The notes: generated from the letters alone by a model not told the origin. Shown: positions 52,205-60,550, numbered from the stretch's first letter. The stretch: DNA of 64,000 bases from Intestinimonas aquisgranensis (GCA_020687605.1 JAJEQY010000001.1:56636-120635); one strand, 5' to 3'. Numbers and translations are program-made.

Positions 52205-52507
52205 TGACTTGACAGGATATTTTTTCATTTTTGGCAATTATGACAACATATTATGTAAAATAGATTATGTAAATTAATGAATGGGCGAAACCGGAAGCGC
52301 CTTCGTCCGTTTGCATTCTATACTATATATAGAATGCAAATTGAAATACATACTGCATATGGTGTTTACATCTGGTATATCTTTTGAATGGACCAGGTGC
52401 TATACAGAATGTAATCGTCCGTTCCAGCCCAAACAATAGGCAACTGACAAACCCTGCGCATGGGCCTAGGCTCCGGCCAATTATGTCATCCTCTACTCCT
52501 CTCTGAG
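52205..52507. other. A+T-rich intergenic region with inverted repeat
   Basis: No gene seen. It contains two TTATGTAAA copies 14 bases apart (near 52253 and 52267) and a perfect 13-bp inverted repeat at 52310-52322 and 52328-52340 (TTTGCATTCTATA and its complement, spacer CTATA). The rest shows nothing recognisable. Confidence 0.5.
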
Positions 52508-52927
52508 TCACCTTCTGCGCCGCTTCTTTTTCGGGCCGGCGCACAGGAGACCAGCAGCGGCTCCGCCACACAGACAGCCGGACAGAAGTCCCAGGCCCCC
52601 TTGATCCATAGATACTGTATCGGCAAAGAACAGCAAACCACCTGTGAGGAGCAGAAGAAAGAAAGCACCTCCCGCCGCCAGTCCAGACAGAAGCGCTCGA
52701 CTGCCGCAGCGTTTTACCGTCAGGACACCGCCGGAGAAGCCGCCCAGCACGCAGGCGACGATAGCCAGCTTATCCATAGAGGTCTCGCCCAGCCAGCCTT
52801 TGGAAATAGCAATCGAACAGAGCAGAAGAACCGCTAAACACACCGCCAGGGACAATAGACCACCAAGCAGTATGGCGGTCATGACCTGGAGCCATCTGAC
52901 ACCCTGCTCCTCCCCTGCTTTGCGCAT
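52508..52927 (-). CDS. TIGR04086-family membrane protein
   Basis: A 139-residue protein with four hydrophobic segments and a very basic tail (PKKKRRRR). It fits the TIGR04086 membrane family found next to yajC in Clostridia. Function unknown. Its ribosome binding site AGGAGGG lies inside the 3' arm of the strong hairpin that follows yajC, and the ATG comes directly after the hairpin's T-run, so translation may depend on hairpin opening. Confidence 0.8.
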   Translation of the reverse strand: MRKAGEEQGVRWLQVMTAILLGGLLSLAVCLAVLLLCSIAISKGWLGETSMDKLAIVACVLGGFSGGVLTVKRCGSRALLSGLAAGGAFFLLLLTGGLLFFADTVSMDQGGLGLLSGCLCGGAAAGLLCAGPKKKRRRR

Positions 52928-52932
52928 AAAAA

Positions 52933-52977
52933 CACCCTCCTCGCATCGCTTCTGATGAAGCCTATGCGGGGAGGGTG
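52933..52977 (-). terminator. Terminator-like hairpin between yajC and the TIGR04086 gene
   Basis: Fourteen paired bases (CACCCTCCTCGCAT with ATGCGGGGAGGGTG, one G-T pair) plus an inner GCTTC/GAAGC stem. On the minus strand TTTTT follows and runs into the ATG of the next gene. Confidence 0.85.
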
Positions 52978-52999
52978 CTTGTCATGCTATGGAGTTAAC

Positions 53000-53281
53000 T
53001 CACTTGGTGGTCTCAGTGGTCTGCGCGCCCTTGGTGGAGATGGCCCACTTGGCGAACTCCACCCGGACCCGGTCGGCGCTGGTCTCAATAACGATGCTCT
53101 CTTCCTTGACCGCGCAGACGGTGCCGATGATGCCGCCGATGGTGGTGACCTCATCTCCGATGGTCAGCTCACTGCGCATCTTTGCCAGCTCTTTTTTCTT
53201 CTTGTTCTCAGGCCGGATCAGCAAGAAATAGAAGATGGCCAGCATGACCACCAGCATACCGATCGTAGACATCCATTCCAA
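53000..53281 (-). CDS. yajC: Preprotein translocase subunit YajC
   Basis: A 93-residue protein with one N-terminal membrane segment (about 8-23) and a cytoplasmic domain: FYFLLIRPENKKKKELAKM, GDEVTTIGGIIGTVCAVKEESIVIET. It is an accessory of the SecDF complex. It lies downstream of tgt on the same strand, the usual tgt-yajC order. GGAGG lies upstream of the ATG. Confidence 0.93.
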   Translation of the reverse strand: MEWMSTIGMLVVMLAIFYFLLIRPENKKKKELAKMRSELTIGDEVTTIGGIIGTVCAVKEESIVIETSADRVRVEFAKWAISTKGAQTTETTK

Positions 53282-53388
53282 AAGACATTACCTCCAAATG
53301 ATTGATTCCTGCTTCGTTTCAGGCTATGCTTGGACAGCTTTATATATTATACAGTCAACCACCGTTTTTGACAAGTCTTTTGTAAAAT

Positions 53389-54522
53389 TTATACTCTCTG
53401 TTCCAATCTGGCGCTATACTCGGCCCGGAAGTCCACAAAGCACCCCTGGTCCAGAGCTTCACGGATACGGCGAGTCAACTCATTATAGAACCAAAGGTTA
53501 TGGAGTACCGCTAAACGCATGCCCAGCATCTCCCCTGCCACAAAGAGGTGGCGCACGTAAGCCCTGGAGAAAGAGCGGCAGGTGGGACAGTTACAAGTGG
53601 GGTCGATGGGACGATCATCCAGCTTGTACTTCTCATTTTTGATGTTGAGGGCACCGTCCCAGGTAAAGAGCTTGGCGTGGCGGGCGTTTCGGGCAGGCAT
53701 GACGCAGTCGAAGAAGTCCACACCACGGGCCACGCCCTCGATAATGTTGGAGGGCGTTCCTACGCCCATGAGATACCGAGGCTTGTCCACCGGCATATAG
53801 GGCTCCACCGCCTCAATGATGTCGTACATGGTCTGAGTAGGCTCACCCACCGCCAGGCCGCCGATAGCATAGCCGTCGCAGTCCAGCTTGGCAATCTCCT
53901 TCATATGCCAGATCCGCAGATCGGGATAGGTGCCGCCCTGGTTGATACCGAAGAGCATCTGATGGGGATTCACCGTGTCGGGCAGAGCATTGAGCCGGTC
54001 ATGCTCAGCCTTGCAGCGCTCCAGCCAACGGAGCGTGCGCTCACAGGAAGGTTTTACGTACTCATAGGTGGCAGGGTTTTCGATGCACTCATCGAAAGCC
54101 ATAGCGATGTCAGAACCCAAATTGGACTGGATACGCATGGACTCCTCCGGACCCATGAAGATCCGCCGACCATCGATGTGGGAGGCGAAGGTGACACCCT
54201 CCTCCGTGATCTTCCGCAACCCGGAGAGAGAAAAGACCTGAAATCCCCCAGAATCAGTGAGGATGGGGCCATCCCAGTCCATAAACTTGTGCAGACCACC
54301 CATCTGCCGCACCACGTCGTCGCCGGGGCGCAGATGGAGGTGATAGGTGTTGGAGAGCTCGATCTGGCAGCCGATCTCCTTGAGGTCGTGGGCGGAGACT
54401 GCACCCTTGATGGCCCCCTGGGTACCCACATTCATGAAAACCGGAGTCTGGACGACACCGCCGTGGGCGCAGGAAAACTGGCCGCGTCGGGCACGGCCTT
54501 CGGTTTTGATGACTTCGAACAC
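53389..54522 (-). CDS. tgt: Queuine/preQ1 tRNA-ribosyltransferase
   Basis: Swaps guanine-34 for preQ1 in GU(N)-anticodon tRNAs, the first RNA-level step of queuosine synthesis. It has 377 residues. TDSGGFQVFSL holds the general-base aspartate, FDCVMPARNARHA the nucleophile aspartate, and CNCPTCRSFSRAYVRHLF the zinc site. The start is GTG at 54522 with AGGAG 7 bases upstream; upstream codons in the open frame lack support. yajC follows. Confidence 0.95.
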   Translation of the reverse strand: MFEVIKTEGRARRGQFSCAHGGVVQTPVFMNVGTQGAIKGAVSAHDLKEIGCQIELSNTYHLHLRPGDDVVRQMGGLHKFMDWDGPILTDSGGFQVFSLSGLRKITEEGVTFASHIDGRRIFMGPEESMRIQSNLGSDIAMAFDECIENPATYEYVKPSCERTLRWLERCKAEHDRLNALPDTVNPHQMLFGINQGGTYPDLRIWHMKEIAKLDCDGYAIGGLAVGEPTQTMYDIIEAVEPYMPVDKPRYLMGVGTPSNIIEGVARGVDFFDCVMPARNARHAKLFTWDGALNIKNEKYKLDDRPIDPTCNCPTCRSFSRAYVRHLFVAGEMLGMRLAVLHNLWFYNELTRRIREALDQGCFVDFRAEYSARLEQRV

Positions 54523-54629
54523 GCAAAAACTCCTATTCTTCCGGCCGGAATTGGGATATCCGGTCCTATTTTTACTGACAACAGATGTCATTATAACAGA
54601 AGGACGCAGGTTTTACAACACACAGAAGG

Positions 54630-54660
54630 GAGCGGTCCGGTCATACAGGCCGGACCGCTC
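54630..54660. other. Stem-loop between tgt and the GNAT gene
   Basis: Perfect GAGCGGTCCGG / CCGGACCGCTC arms with a nine-base loop. There is no T-run on either strand, so it is not a typical terminator. Confidence 0.55.
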
Positions 54661-54687
54661 GACAAATTTAATGATATGGGAGCGCAT

Positions 54688-55137
54688 TTACAGGGTTATG
54701 CCCAATTCCAGTTCGTCATCATCACTTTTGCCGGTTTCGGTAAATCCAATTTGGCGATATAGTCTATATGCCACTTCATTTTGGGGATTACAGGTAATTA
54801 AAACGGTTTTTGAACTCCCAAAAGGTTTTGAGGCAATGTATTTGAGCACTTCCTGCAATGCGCCTTTCCCGTACCCCTTCCCCTGAAAAGCGCGATCAAT
54901 CATCATGTGCCAAATATTATATACTTCTTCATCATAATCATAGATGACCATTACATATCCAACCATTTTATCTTCTGCATATATGCCAAATGGCACGCAT
55001 TGGTTGTAATAGACATACGCTTGTGCGAGACTGCGAATCGGATTTGAAACGTACTTCTCTTGTCCAACAGCAAGTTCTAAGTGGAAGCAATCAATGAAAT
55101 TTGATGCATCGATTTTCTTTAAGGTAATGTTATTCAT
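54688..55137 (-). CDS. GNAT acetyltransferase, spermidine acetyltransferase-like
   Basis: A 149-residue acetyltransferase: acetyl-CoA site HMMIDRAFQGKGYGKGALQEVLKYI and NEVAYRLYRQIGFTETGK. The pattern of residues suggests the BltD/PaiA-like polyamine acetyltransferase subgroup, but the substrate is not proved. Its base composition is clearly more A+T-rich than the chromosome to its left, so it was probably acquired, perhaps with the element at its right. GGAGG precedes the ATG. Confidence 0.82.
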   Translation of the reverse strand: MNNITLKKIDASNFIDCFHLELAVGQEKYVSNPIRSLAQAYVYYNQCVPFGIYAEDKMVGYVMVIYDYDEEVYNIWHMMIDRAFQGKGYGKGALQEVLKYIASKPFGSSKTVLITCNPQNEVAYRLYRQIGFTETGKSDDDELELGITL

Positions 55138-55309
55138 AGCTTTCCTCCATCAATAGGAGGGTTAACTTAGCGCCACCCTCCAACTTGTATAGTTTCGAAT
55201 ATCTTTCATTGTCATAATGAACAACCCCTTTTCGATTCAAGTATCTATTTATAAACACAGAAAACCTGTGGAATCATATCTCTCGTTCACCTTATTTATC
55301 TAGCAGACA

Positions 55310-55350
55310 AAAGCCGGCAAAGCATTGCAACATAATGCTTTGCCGGCTTT
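55310..55350. terminator. Strong bidirectional terminator at the left edge of the mobile region
   Basis: Perfect 17-bp stem (AAAGCCGGCAAAGCATT and its complement, loop GCAACAT) with T residues on both sides. Just to its right the minus strand reads GAATGGGAGTGA, like the 3' end of a gene ending Glu-Trp-Glu-stop. Confidence 0.9.
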
Positions 55351-55420
55351 TATTAACTCACTCCCATTCGGCAAATTCAGATATAGTAGGGTGTATTTGA
55401 GGTGATTTCGCAGGAAAAAC

Positions 55421-55438
55421 TTTCGCAAATATGTTAAT
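55421..55438 (+). repeat. 18-base direct repeat, copy 1
   Basis: TTTCGCAAATATGTTAAT, identical to 63334-63351 near the excisionase gene 7.9 kb away. It may be a second operator for the element repressor or a trace of an earlier element. Confidence 0.75.
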
Positions 55439-55512
55439 ATTCCACCTGCTATTTTCGGCTGTAAAGTTTATTAGTATCAAAATAGTATCACAAAAGGCTG
55501 GGAAATACAACA

Positions 55513-55538
55513 GAATTATGTGGAGCTCTACATAATTC
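55513..55538. repeat. 26-base palindrome
   Basis: Arms of 13 with one G-T pair: GAATTATGTGGAG against CTCTACATAATTC. It lies just left of the broken small gene and could be the end of a small transposable element or a stem-loop in RNA. Confidence 0.6.
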
Positions 55539-55556
55539 CGGCACGGACGGACGCTG

Positions 55557-55637
55557 TCAGGCACAGCGGATAACAGCCTTGCAAGAGGCGTTGTACCTGC
55601 GCTGGATATATTCTTGATAGGCTTTCTGGTCTGTCAT
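55557..55637 (-). pseudogene. Truncated 26-residue gene start, probable ICE sigma-like gene
   Basis: An ATG with AGGGGGAA upstream opens MTDQKAYQEYIQRRYNASCK and stops after 26 residues. This looks like the first codons of the small sigma-70-like regulators of Tn916/Tn1549-type elements, cut off by a rearrangement near 55556. Identification is from memory and low-confidence. Confidence 0.4.
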
Positions 55638-55806
55638 GGAAATTCCCCCTCTCTGAATAATAGTGCGGGGCGGCAGCACTCCTTGCTGTCGCTCCTTGAC
55701 TGCCTAACTGCGAAACCGGGCGGGGCTGTCAACGGTGGGTGAAGCCCGTTCATCTTGACCGCCCGCTGGCTCGGCTGGCTTTGCTATTTACCCGACAAAC
55801 TTGAAT

Positions 55807-56574
55807 TTATTGTAAGGTATCACGTTTTACCTTCTTAAGCCTTACTATCATTACCATAGGAATTTCTTTGTTGGTTTTGAAACATTCTTCATAAAATCCA
55901 TCAATGACAAATCCAGCTCTAAAACAAAGGTTAAAAATATCTTGTATGGAACGATGATAATAAATCTGCTCTTTCGGTTGCCCTTCAATCGCTATATCAT
56001 AGTAACTGTGCGGTGTCATATATTTTTCAGTCAACGTGACAAAACAAGGGTGTTGCGTTGCAAAGACAAAAATTCCGCTTTCCTGCAACAGTTCATAAAC
56101 AGCCATAAGAAGTGGTTCAATATCCGTAATATCCATAATTGCCATATTAGAAACTGCTTTCGTAAAGGCTCGATTTCTTTTTAATTCTAATATACTTTTT
56201 CTATTGGTCGCATCCGCCACACAAAATTCAATTTGTTTTGCATATTGTGATTGCCGTCTTTTAGCCAATTCTATCATTTTTTTGCTGTAATCAAAAGCGA
56301 CAACCGAAGCGCCTCTTTGTGCAAGATACGAAGAATAATTTCCATTGCCACACGCAATATCCAAAATATAATCCGCAGGATTAGGAGATAGAAGTTCCGT
56401 TACTTTGGGACGCACTACCTCTCTGTGAAATTCATTAGATTCGTCACCCATTGCATTATCCCAAAATTGTGCGTTCTCCTCCCAGATTTTTTTACTTTCC
56501 TCTGTTCCCATGTTCTCTCCCACTCCCAAAATTTGCTTTTTTGCTTCCATTAAATCTTCCTTACGATATTCCAT
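55807..56574 (-). CDS. Class I SAM-dependent methyltransferase
   Basis: A 255-residue methyltransferase. The SAM site is ILDIACGNGNYSSYLAQRG (around 75-93), followed by AFDYSKKMIELAKRR and the VSNMAIMDI motif. The target is unknown. The start at 56574 has GGAGGG 5 bases upstream; codons before it lack support. It lies 50 bases after tet(W) and has much lower G+C than the chromosome, so it is element cargo. Methyltransferase genes next to tet(W) are known from other gut elements. Confidence 0.82.
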   Translation of the reverse strand: MEYRKEDLMEAKKQILGVGENMGTEESKKIWEENAQFWDNAMGDESNEFHREVVRPKVTELLSPNPADYILDIACGNGNYSSYLAQRGASVVAFDYSKKMIELAKRRQSQYAKQIEFCVADATNRKSILELKRNRAFTKAVSNMAIMDITDIEPLLMAVYELLQESGIFVFATQHPCFVTLTEKYMTPHSYYDIAIEGQPKEQIYYHRSIQDIFNLCFRAGFVIDGFYEECFKTNKEIPMVMIVRLKKVKRDTLQ

Positions 56575-56624
56575 TGTTACCCTCCATAACTTCTGATTGT
56601 TGCCGTCTTGACGATTATGTATCT

Positions 56625-58544
56625 TTACATTACCTTCTGAAACATATGGCGCACCTTGTCCAGGCGGTTGTTTGGACGGCGGGGCTGGATGACCGGCTGG
56701 CCGACAGCGGCCTGATACCCTTTTAGCTCTGTAAGGCATACGCTCTGCCCGTTGGTGTAAAAGGCCAGATCAGTACGGTATGCCTGTATACAGCGGGCGG
56801 GAATCTCGCCAGTAAAGACAACTTCATCCTTTTTTACCTGGGCCGTTTCGATGGTGGCACAGTATTTCGGTGCATCATGATAAGCCCTGGAAAGGTATTC
56901 CTGGGGCGCATAGAGGGTGAAGGAGAGATAAGGTTCCAGCAGCTGCGTCCCCGATTCCTTCAATGCCTGTTCCAATACAATCGGGGCCAATGAGCGGAAG
57001 TCCGCCGGCGTGCTGACTGGACTGTAATAAAGCCCGTATTCAAAGCAAATCTTACAGTCCGTTACGTTCCAGCCGAACAAGCCCTGCTCCAGCCCGTAAC
57101 GGATACCATCCCTGACAGCGTTTTGAAAACTCTGGTTCAAGTATCCCAGCGAAACCCGGCTCTCGTATTGTACGCCGGAGCCAAGCGGGAGTGGTGTAAC
57201 AGACAGTCCGATAGATGCCCAAAACGGGTTGGGCGGCACCTCGATATGGATGGTGTGGCTGGCTGCTTTGAGCGGCCGCTCCATATAAATGACGGTGGGT
57301 TCCTTTACCACTGTTTCAATCTTGTATTTTTCCGACAGCAAAGCGGAAACGACCTCCAACTGCACCCGGCCCAAAAAAGAAAGAATGATCTCATGGGTGA
57401 TGGAATCCACTTCGCAGCGCAAAAGCGGGTCAGTATCCGCAAGTTGCGTAAGAGCGTCCAGCAGCCGTTCTCTTTGCGCTGCCGTTTTCGGCGCAATCGT
57501 CGTCCGCAGCATGGGGAGGGGGGCCTCGCGCCACCTTTTACGAGGGAGCCGGGTTTGATCCCCTAATACATCGTTTAACCTCACGCTGTCGCTGGGAAGG
57601 ATAACAATTTCGCCCGGATAAGCGGTGTCTGTCCGAACAATTTCCCCTTTGGATGGAATACGCATCTCTGTGATTTTCAGCTTTTCTCTCCCGGCCAGGG
57701 CCACCGTATCCCGCAGGCGCAGCGTTCCGCTGTATAGCCGCAGATAGACACGCCGCTGGCCGCAATCGGTGTACTCAACCTTGAAAACGCTGCCGCATAG
57801 GGTGGCGCTCCCCTGTTCCCCAATCGGTTGGAACAGTCCTGTCACCGCATCCATCAACGGTTGAATGCCAAGGCCCTTTTTGGCGCTGCCATGATAGACC
57901 GGAAACAGGGAGGCTTCTTGAACCCGCCGCTGTTCCTCCCGCGCAAGTTTTTCCTGGCTGATTGGTTCTCCTGCGATATACTTTTCCAATAATGCATCGT
58001 TATTTTCGATGACCGCATCCCATGCTTCTATGTCGGTATTTTCCTCCAGGACTATTTCCGGGGACAGCGACACCGTCTGCTTGATGATAATATCGGCGGA
58101 GAGCTTATCCCGAACAGACTGAACCACGCTCTGCAAATCAACGCCAGCCTGGTCGATCTTGTTGATAAAGATAACGGTGGGAATGTTCATTTTCCGCAGG
58201 GCATGGAACAGAATACGGGTCTGGGCCTGCACGCCATCTTTCGCGGAGATCACCAAGATGGCCCCATCTAAAACAGCCAAAGAGCGGTACACCTCCGCCA
58301 AAAAATCCATGTGGCCGGGCGTATCCACAATGTTAACTTTACATCTGTGCCACTGGAAGGAAGTGACTGCCGCTTGAATGGTAATCCCACGCTGCCGCTC
58401 CAAAAACAAGGTGTCCGTCCTCGTTGTCCCTTTTTCGACGCTCCCTGGTTCTGAAATGGCTCCACTGGCATATAGCAGACTCTCCGTCAAGGTCGTCTTT
58501 CCAGCGTCTACATGGGCAAGAATCCCGATATTGATAATGTTCAT
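56625..58544 (-). CDS. tet(W): Tetracycline resistance ribosomal protection protein Tet(W)
   Basis: Translational GTPase of the EF-G type that removes tetracycline from the ribosome, 639 residues, complete. G motifs: AHVDAGKTT (P-loop), RGITIQAA (switch I), DTPGHMDF (G3) and NKIDQAG (G4). The sequence agrees nearly throughout with Tet(W) as I remember it, with scattered substitutions (for example AHVDAG where the common form has AHID). The ATG follows GGAGGATAGAC. Expression is probably governed by the leader peptide and attenuator upstream. Confidence 0.95.
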   Translation of the reverse strand: MNIINIGILAHVDAGKTTLTESLLYASGAISEPGSVEKGTTRTDTLFLERQRGITIQAAVTSFQWHRCKVNIVDTPGHMDFLAEVYRSLAVLDGAILVISAKDGVQAQTRILFHALRKMNIPTVIFINKIDQAGVDLQSVVQSVRDKLSADIIIKQTVSLSPEIVLEENTDIEAWDAVIENNDALLEKYIAGEPISQEKLAREEQRRVQEASLFPVYHGSAKKGLGIQPLMDAVTGLFQPIGEQGSATLCGSVFKVEYTDCGQRRVYLRLYSGTLRLRDTVALAGREKLKITEMRIPSKGEIVRTDTAYPGEIVILPSDSVRLNDVLGDQTRLPRKRWREAPLPMLRTTIAPKTAAQRERLLDALTQLADTDPLLRCEVDSITHEIILSFLGRVQLEVVSALLSEKYKIETVVKEPTVIYMERPLKAASHTIHIEVPPNPFWASIGLSVTPLPLGSGVQYESRVSLGYLNQSFQNAVRDGIRYGLEQGLFGWNVTDCKICFEYGLYYSPVSTPADFRSLAPIVLEQALKESGTQLLEPYLSFTLYAPQEYLSRAYHDAPKYCATIETAQVKKDEVVFTGEIPARCIQAYRTDLAFYTNGQSVCLTELKGYQAAVGQPVIQPRRPNNRLDKVRHMFQKVM

Positions 58545-58713
58545 GTCTATCCTCCATACAAGGCCCGAATGGGCGCAAAAATCCCCAGCGGCTAATACTT
58601 TTACCGCTGGGGATCATGACTTCGGACACACAGAAACATACACGACTTACATAAGCCGCGGTCCGTCACGATATTTACTAAAAAGGCAAAAGTATTCTTA
58701 AAATTGGGTACAA

Positions 58714-58735
58714 AAACCAAGCCCCTGCAAGGGGC
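58714..58735 (-). terminator. Attenuator hairpin in the tet(W) leader
   Basis: On the minus strand a GCCCCT / AGGGGC hairpin is followed by TTGGTTTTTG. It lies between the leader peptide and tet(W). A competing pairing between TATTCTTAA (leader peptide region) and TTAAGAATA (58691-58700) is also possible, as in tet(M). Confidence 0.8.
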
Positions 58736-58762
58736 AATCATTTTTGCGCCCATTATCAAATT

Positions 58763-58786
58763 TTATTTAAGAATACCTTGCCGCAT
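58763..58786 (-). CDS. tet(W) leader peptide
   Basis: A seven-codon frame MRQGILK with GAGGAG 9 bases upstream. Its position, overlapping one arm of the antiterminator, matches the ribosome-based attenuation model for tet(M)/tet(O)/tet(W) leaders: slow translation under tetracycline favours read-through into the resistance gene. Confidence 0.7.
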   Translation of the reverse strand: MRQGILK

Positions 58787-58818
58787 ATTTGATAGACTCC
58801 TCAAATCAGGATAATAGC

Positions 58819-58847
58819 AGTATATCATAGTACGCTCTAAAAAACAA
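58819..58847 (-). promoter_or_regulatory. Promoter of tet(W)
   Basis: TTGTTT (58842-58847) and TATACT (58819-58824) on the minus strand, 17 bases apart, upstream of the leader peptide. Confidence 0.7.
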
Positions 58848-58872
58848 GAAATCATTTTACCGATTCCACAAA

Positions 58873-58906
58873 TAAAATCGGAGGGTATTCACTGGAATAC
58901 CCTCCG
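58873..58906 (-). terminator. Terminator after the relaxase gene
   Basis: Perfect CGGAGGGTATTC / GAATACCCTCCG hairpin with a four-base loop; ATTTTATTTG follows on the minus strand. Confidence 0.85.
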
Positions 58907-58916
58907 GTTTTGGTGA

Positions 58917-60104
58917 TTATCGTGCGTCTATCCGAATTTTTGACTTTGCGGCCCGTTTCCGTTCCTTTTCGGCATGTTCCTGCTGGTAAGCTGCCTCTAA
59001 TATTCTGTCCACTTGTTCTGGGCCAAAGGCCCTTTTGACCCGCTCATAGTCAGCGGAGACTTGCCGCATGGCCTTGTTTTCCAACTTGACCTCCTGCAAT
59101 CGATCAGACAGGCGGATGTTGCTCTCCCTCACCCGGCCATAGTCCCCTTGCAGACGCTCAAATTTCCCCCGCAGCTCCACATAGGCCAGATACAGGGAGC
59201 GCAGCACCTTGACGATTTGGGCCAGCAGGGGCTTTGCCTTTTTCTCTCGGTAGGCCCGGCCTGTTTCCAGCGTTCCCGGCTCCGGCAAAATCTCCTCCGG
59301 ATTGGCGGAGAAATCCGCTGCCAACCGCTCCATATTTTTCACCGCCGGGGCAAGTTCTTTGAGCCGCCGTTCCTGGCTCTCCACCTGGTTTTCTTTCTCC
59401 GCCTTGACCGTCTCCAGAACGGCGATCTCCTTTGCCCGCTGCTCTTTCTTGTAGTCCAGCACAGACAAGTGCTTGTCGTGGGTGCCTTTGTCCTCCCACT
59501 CAATCCCGTGGCGCTCCATGACCAGGGAAAGCTGCTCCTTTTCCGAGCGCACCCACTGGCTCCACTCTGTGTCCCCTCTGGTGCCGCCCTGGAAACCCTG
59601 GGCCGCTAACGCCTGTTTCAAAGATACCCTCGTGTCCAGCCCTCGCTTGCTCCCGGTGGTGAATGGTACAAAGTCAATGTGCAGATGGGGCGTAGCCTCG
59701 TCCATGTGGAGGTGGGCAGAGAACACCCGGAGTTGGGGGTTGCGCTCTTGAAAGCCCTTCATGTACTCGTCCAAAACCGCTGCCGCAAGCTGTCCCTCCT
59801 CGCTGTCGGCGCTCATATCATCTCGATTGCCCACTTGCAGGATGATTTCATGGAACGGCTTTTCCTGCTTGCCGGAGCGGATCTTCTCATAGTAATCCTC
59901 TATCCTTCTGTCGGCCCTGGTTTGTTTAGCGTTGTACCGTTCCAGAGCCTCGTCAAAGAGTTCATGGTACACCGCCTTGATATTCTCCTGGCAGTAGGTT
60001 ATATTCAAGTGGGAGCGTTCCGGGTCAGTGTTCTTGGCGTGGAATTTTCTACTGTTATGGTTCACCGATCCTTGGCCCACCATGGCGCTGATTGTCCTTT
60101 TCAA
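58917..60104 (-). CDS. mob: MobV-family relaxase (plasmid recombination enzyme, Pre/Mob)
   Basis: A 395-residue DNA-nicking relaxase of the Pre/Mob (MobV) family. The metal-binding histidine cluster HLHMDEATPHLHIDFVPF (from about residue 131) and the N-terminal NITYC region are family features. The second half is a long coiled coil (roughly 230-370) ending in a basic tail. It would nick the element's oriT and let it be transferred by a helper conjugation system. The ORF starts 1 base after a long structured region that probably contains oriT. Confidence 0.92.
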   Translation of the reverse strand: MKRTISAMVGQGSVNHNSRKFHAKNTDPERSHLNITYCQENIKAVYHELFDEALERYNAKQTRADRRIEDYYEKIRSGKQEKPFHEIILQVGNRDDMSADSEEGQLAAAVLDEYMKGFQERNPQLRVFSAHLHMDEATPHLHIDFVPFTTGSKRGLDTRVSLKQALAAQGFQGGTRGDTEWSQWVRSEKEQLSLVMERHGIEWEDKGTHDKHLSVLDYKKEQRAKEIAVLETVKAEKENQVESQERRLKELAPAVKNMERLAADFSANPEEILPEPGTLETGRAYREKKAKPLLAQIVKVLRSLYLAYVELRGKFERLQGDYGRVRESNIRLSDRLQEVKLENKAMRQVSADYERVKRAFGPEQVDRILEAAYQQEHAEKERKRAAKSKIRIDAR

Positions 60105-60550
60105 ATCAATCCCTCCTCCCTTTTCCGCCGCGCAAGCGGCGAGCCTTTGTTACTTTCTGCGAAAGTAACGCAAAAGCACTTTTGACAGCCTGACGGCCAT
60201 CAAAAGCGCATTTGCGCCCTACGGGGTGGTGGGGGGGCTTTGCCCCCGGCAACTGCGGTTGCCTCCCCCAGCAGGGCCGCCCTTTGAAAAGGGCACCCTG
60301 CACCCCGCCTAAACTTTGTCACTCGCCGTTGGGCAGGGTGGAAAGGCCAGGGGCCTTTCCACCGCCCGGCAAGTGTTTTCCGTGGGCCGAAAGTCAAGGG
60401 GTACGGGTTGTATTGACTTGCGGCAATCTCCACCCGCAGGTATGCCCCCCTTGACTTTCGCCCCCGCTCCCCGTGACAGCCGTGACGACCGTGACGATGT
60501 TTTACACACCGCCTCCGCACTCCGAAAAGCTGTCACAGCTGTCACGGTCG
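60105..60550. other. Structured non-coding region between relaxase and RepA-like genes, probable oriT/oriV
   Basis: About 445 bases with no gene. It has a perfect 9-bp hairpin GTTACTTTC/GAAAGTAAC (60149-60169), several G+C-rich hairpins (60180-60320), a perfect 14-bp inverted repeat (60388-60401 and 60447-60460, CGAAAGTCAAGGGG and its complement) enclosing CGGGT/ACCCG, and the GTGAC arrays. This density of structure upstream of a MobV gene suits an oriT, and its place beside a RepA-like gene suits a replication origin. Confidence 0.65.

Larger units (their letters stand above)
55361..55806. other. Gene-poor left end of the integrated element
   Basis: No intact gene seen. It contains the ACTCCCATTC putative junction (55359-55368), an 18-base repeat at 55421-55438 that recurs at 63334-63351, a near-perfect 26-base palindrome (55513-55538), and a broken small gene. 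On the minus strand the G+C-rich part (55650-55800) resembles the spacer before regulatory genes of Tn916/Tn1549-like elements; that comparison is from memory. Confidence 0.45.

Noticed and set aside
52052..52237. A 61-codon frame that runs through the proC leader hairpin
   Set aside because: It is created by the hairpin and overlaps the proC start region; there is no ribosome binding site or homology.
52234..52262. A dif-like site (TTATGTAAAAT resembles a XerD half-site)
   Set aside because: The expected XerC half-site is not present, the 6-base centre does not fit, and TTATGTAAA recurs 14 bases later. The region has no strand-switch typical of a terminus.
55358..55564. A 68-codon minus-strand frame ending in Glu-Trp-Glu
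   Set aside because: Only its last codons look gene-like. The rest is A+T-rich, crosses a palindrome and a repeat, and lacks a ribosome binding site.
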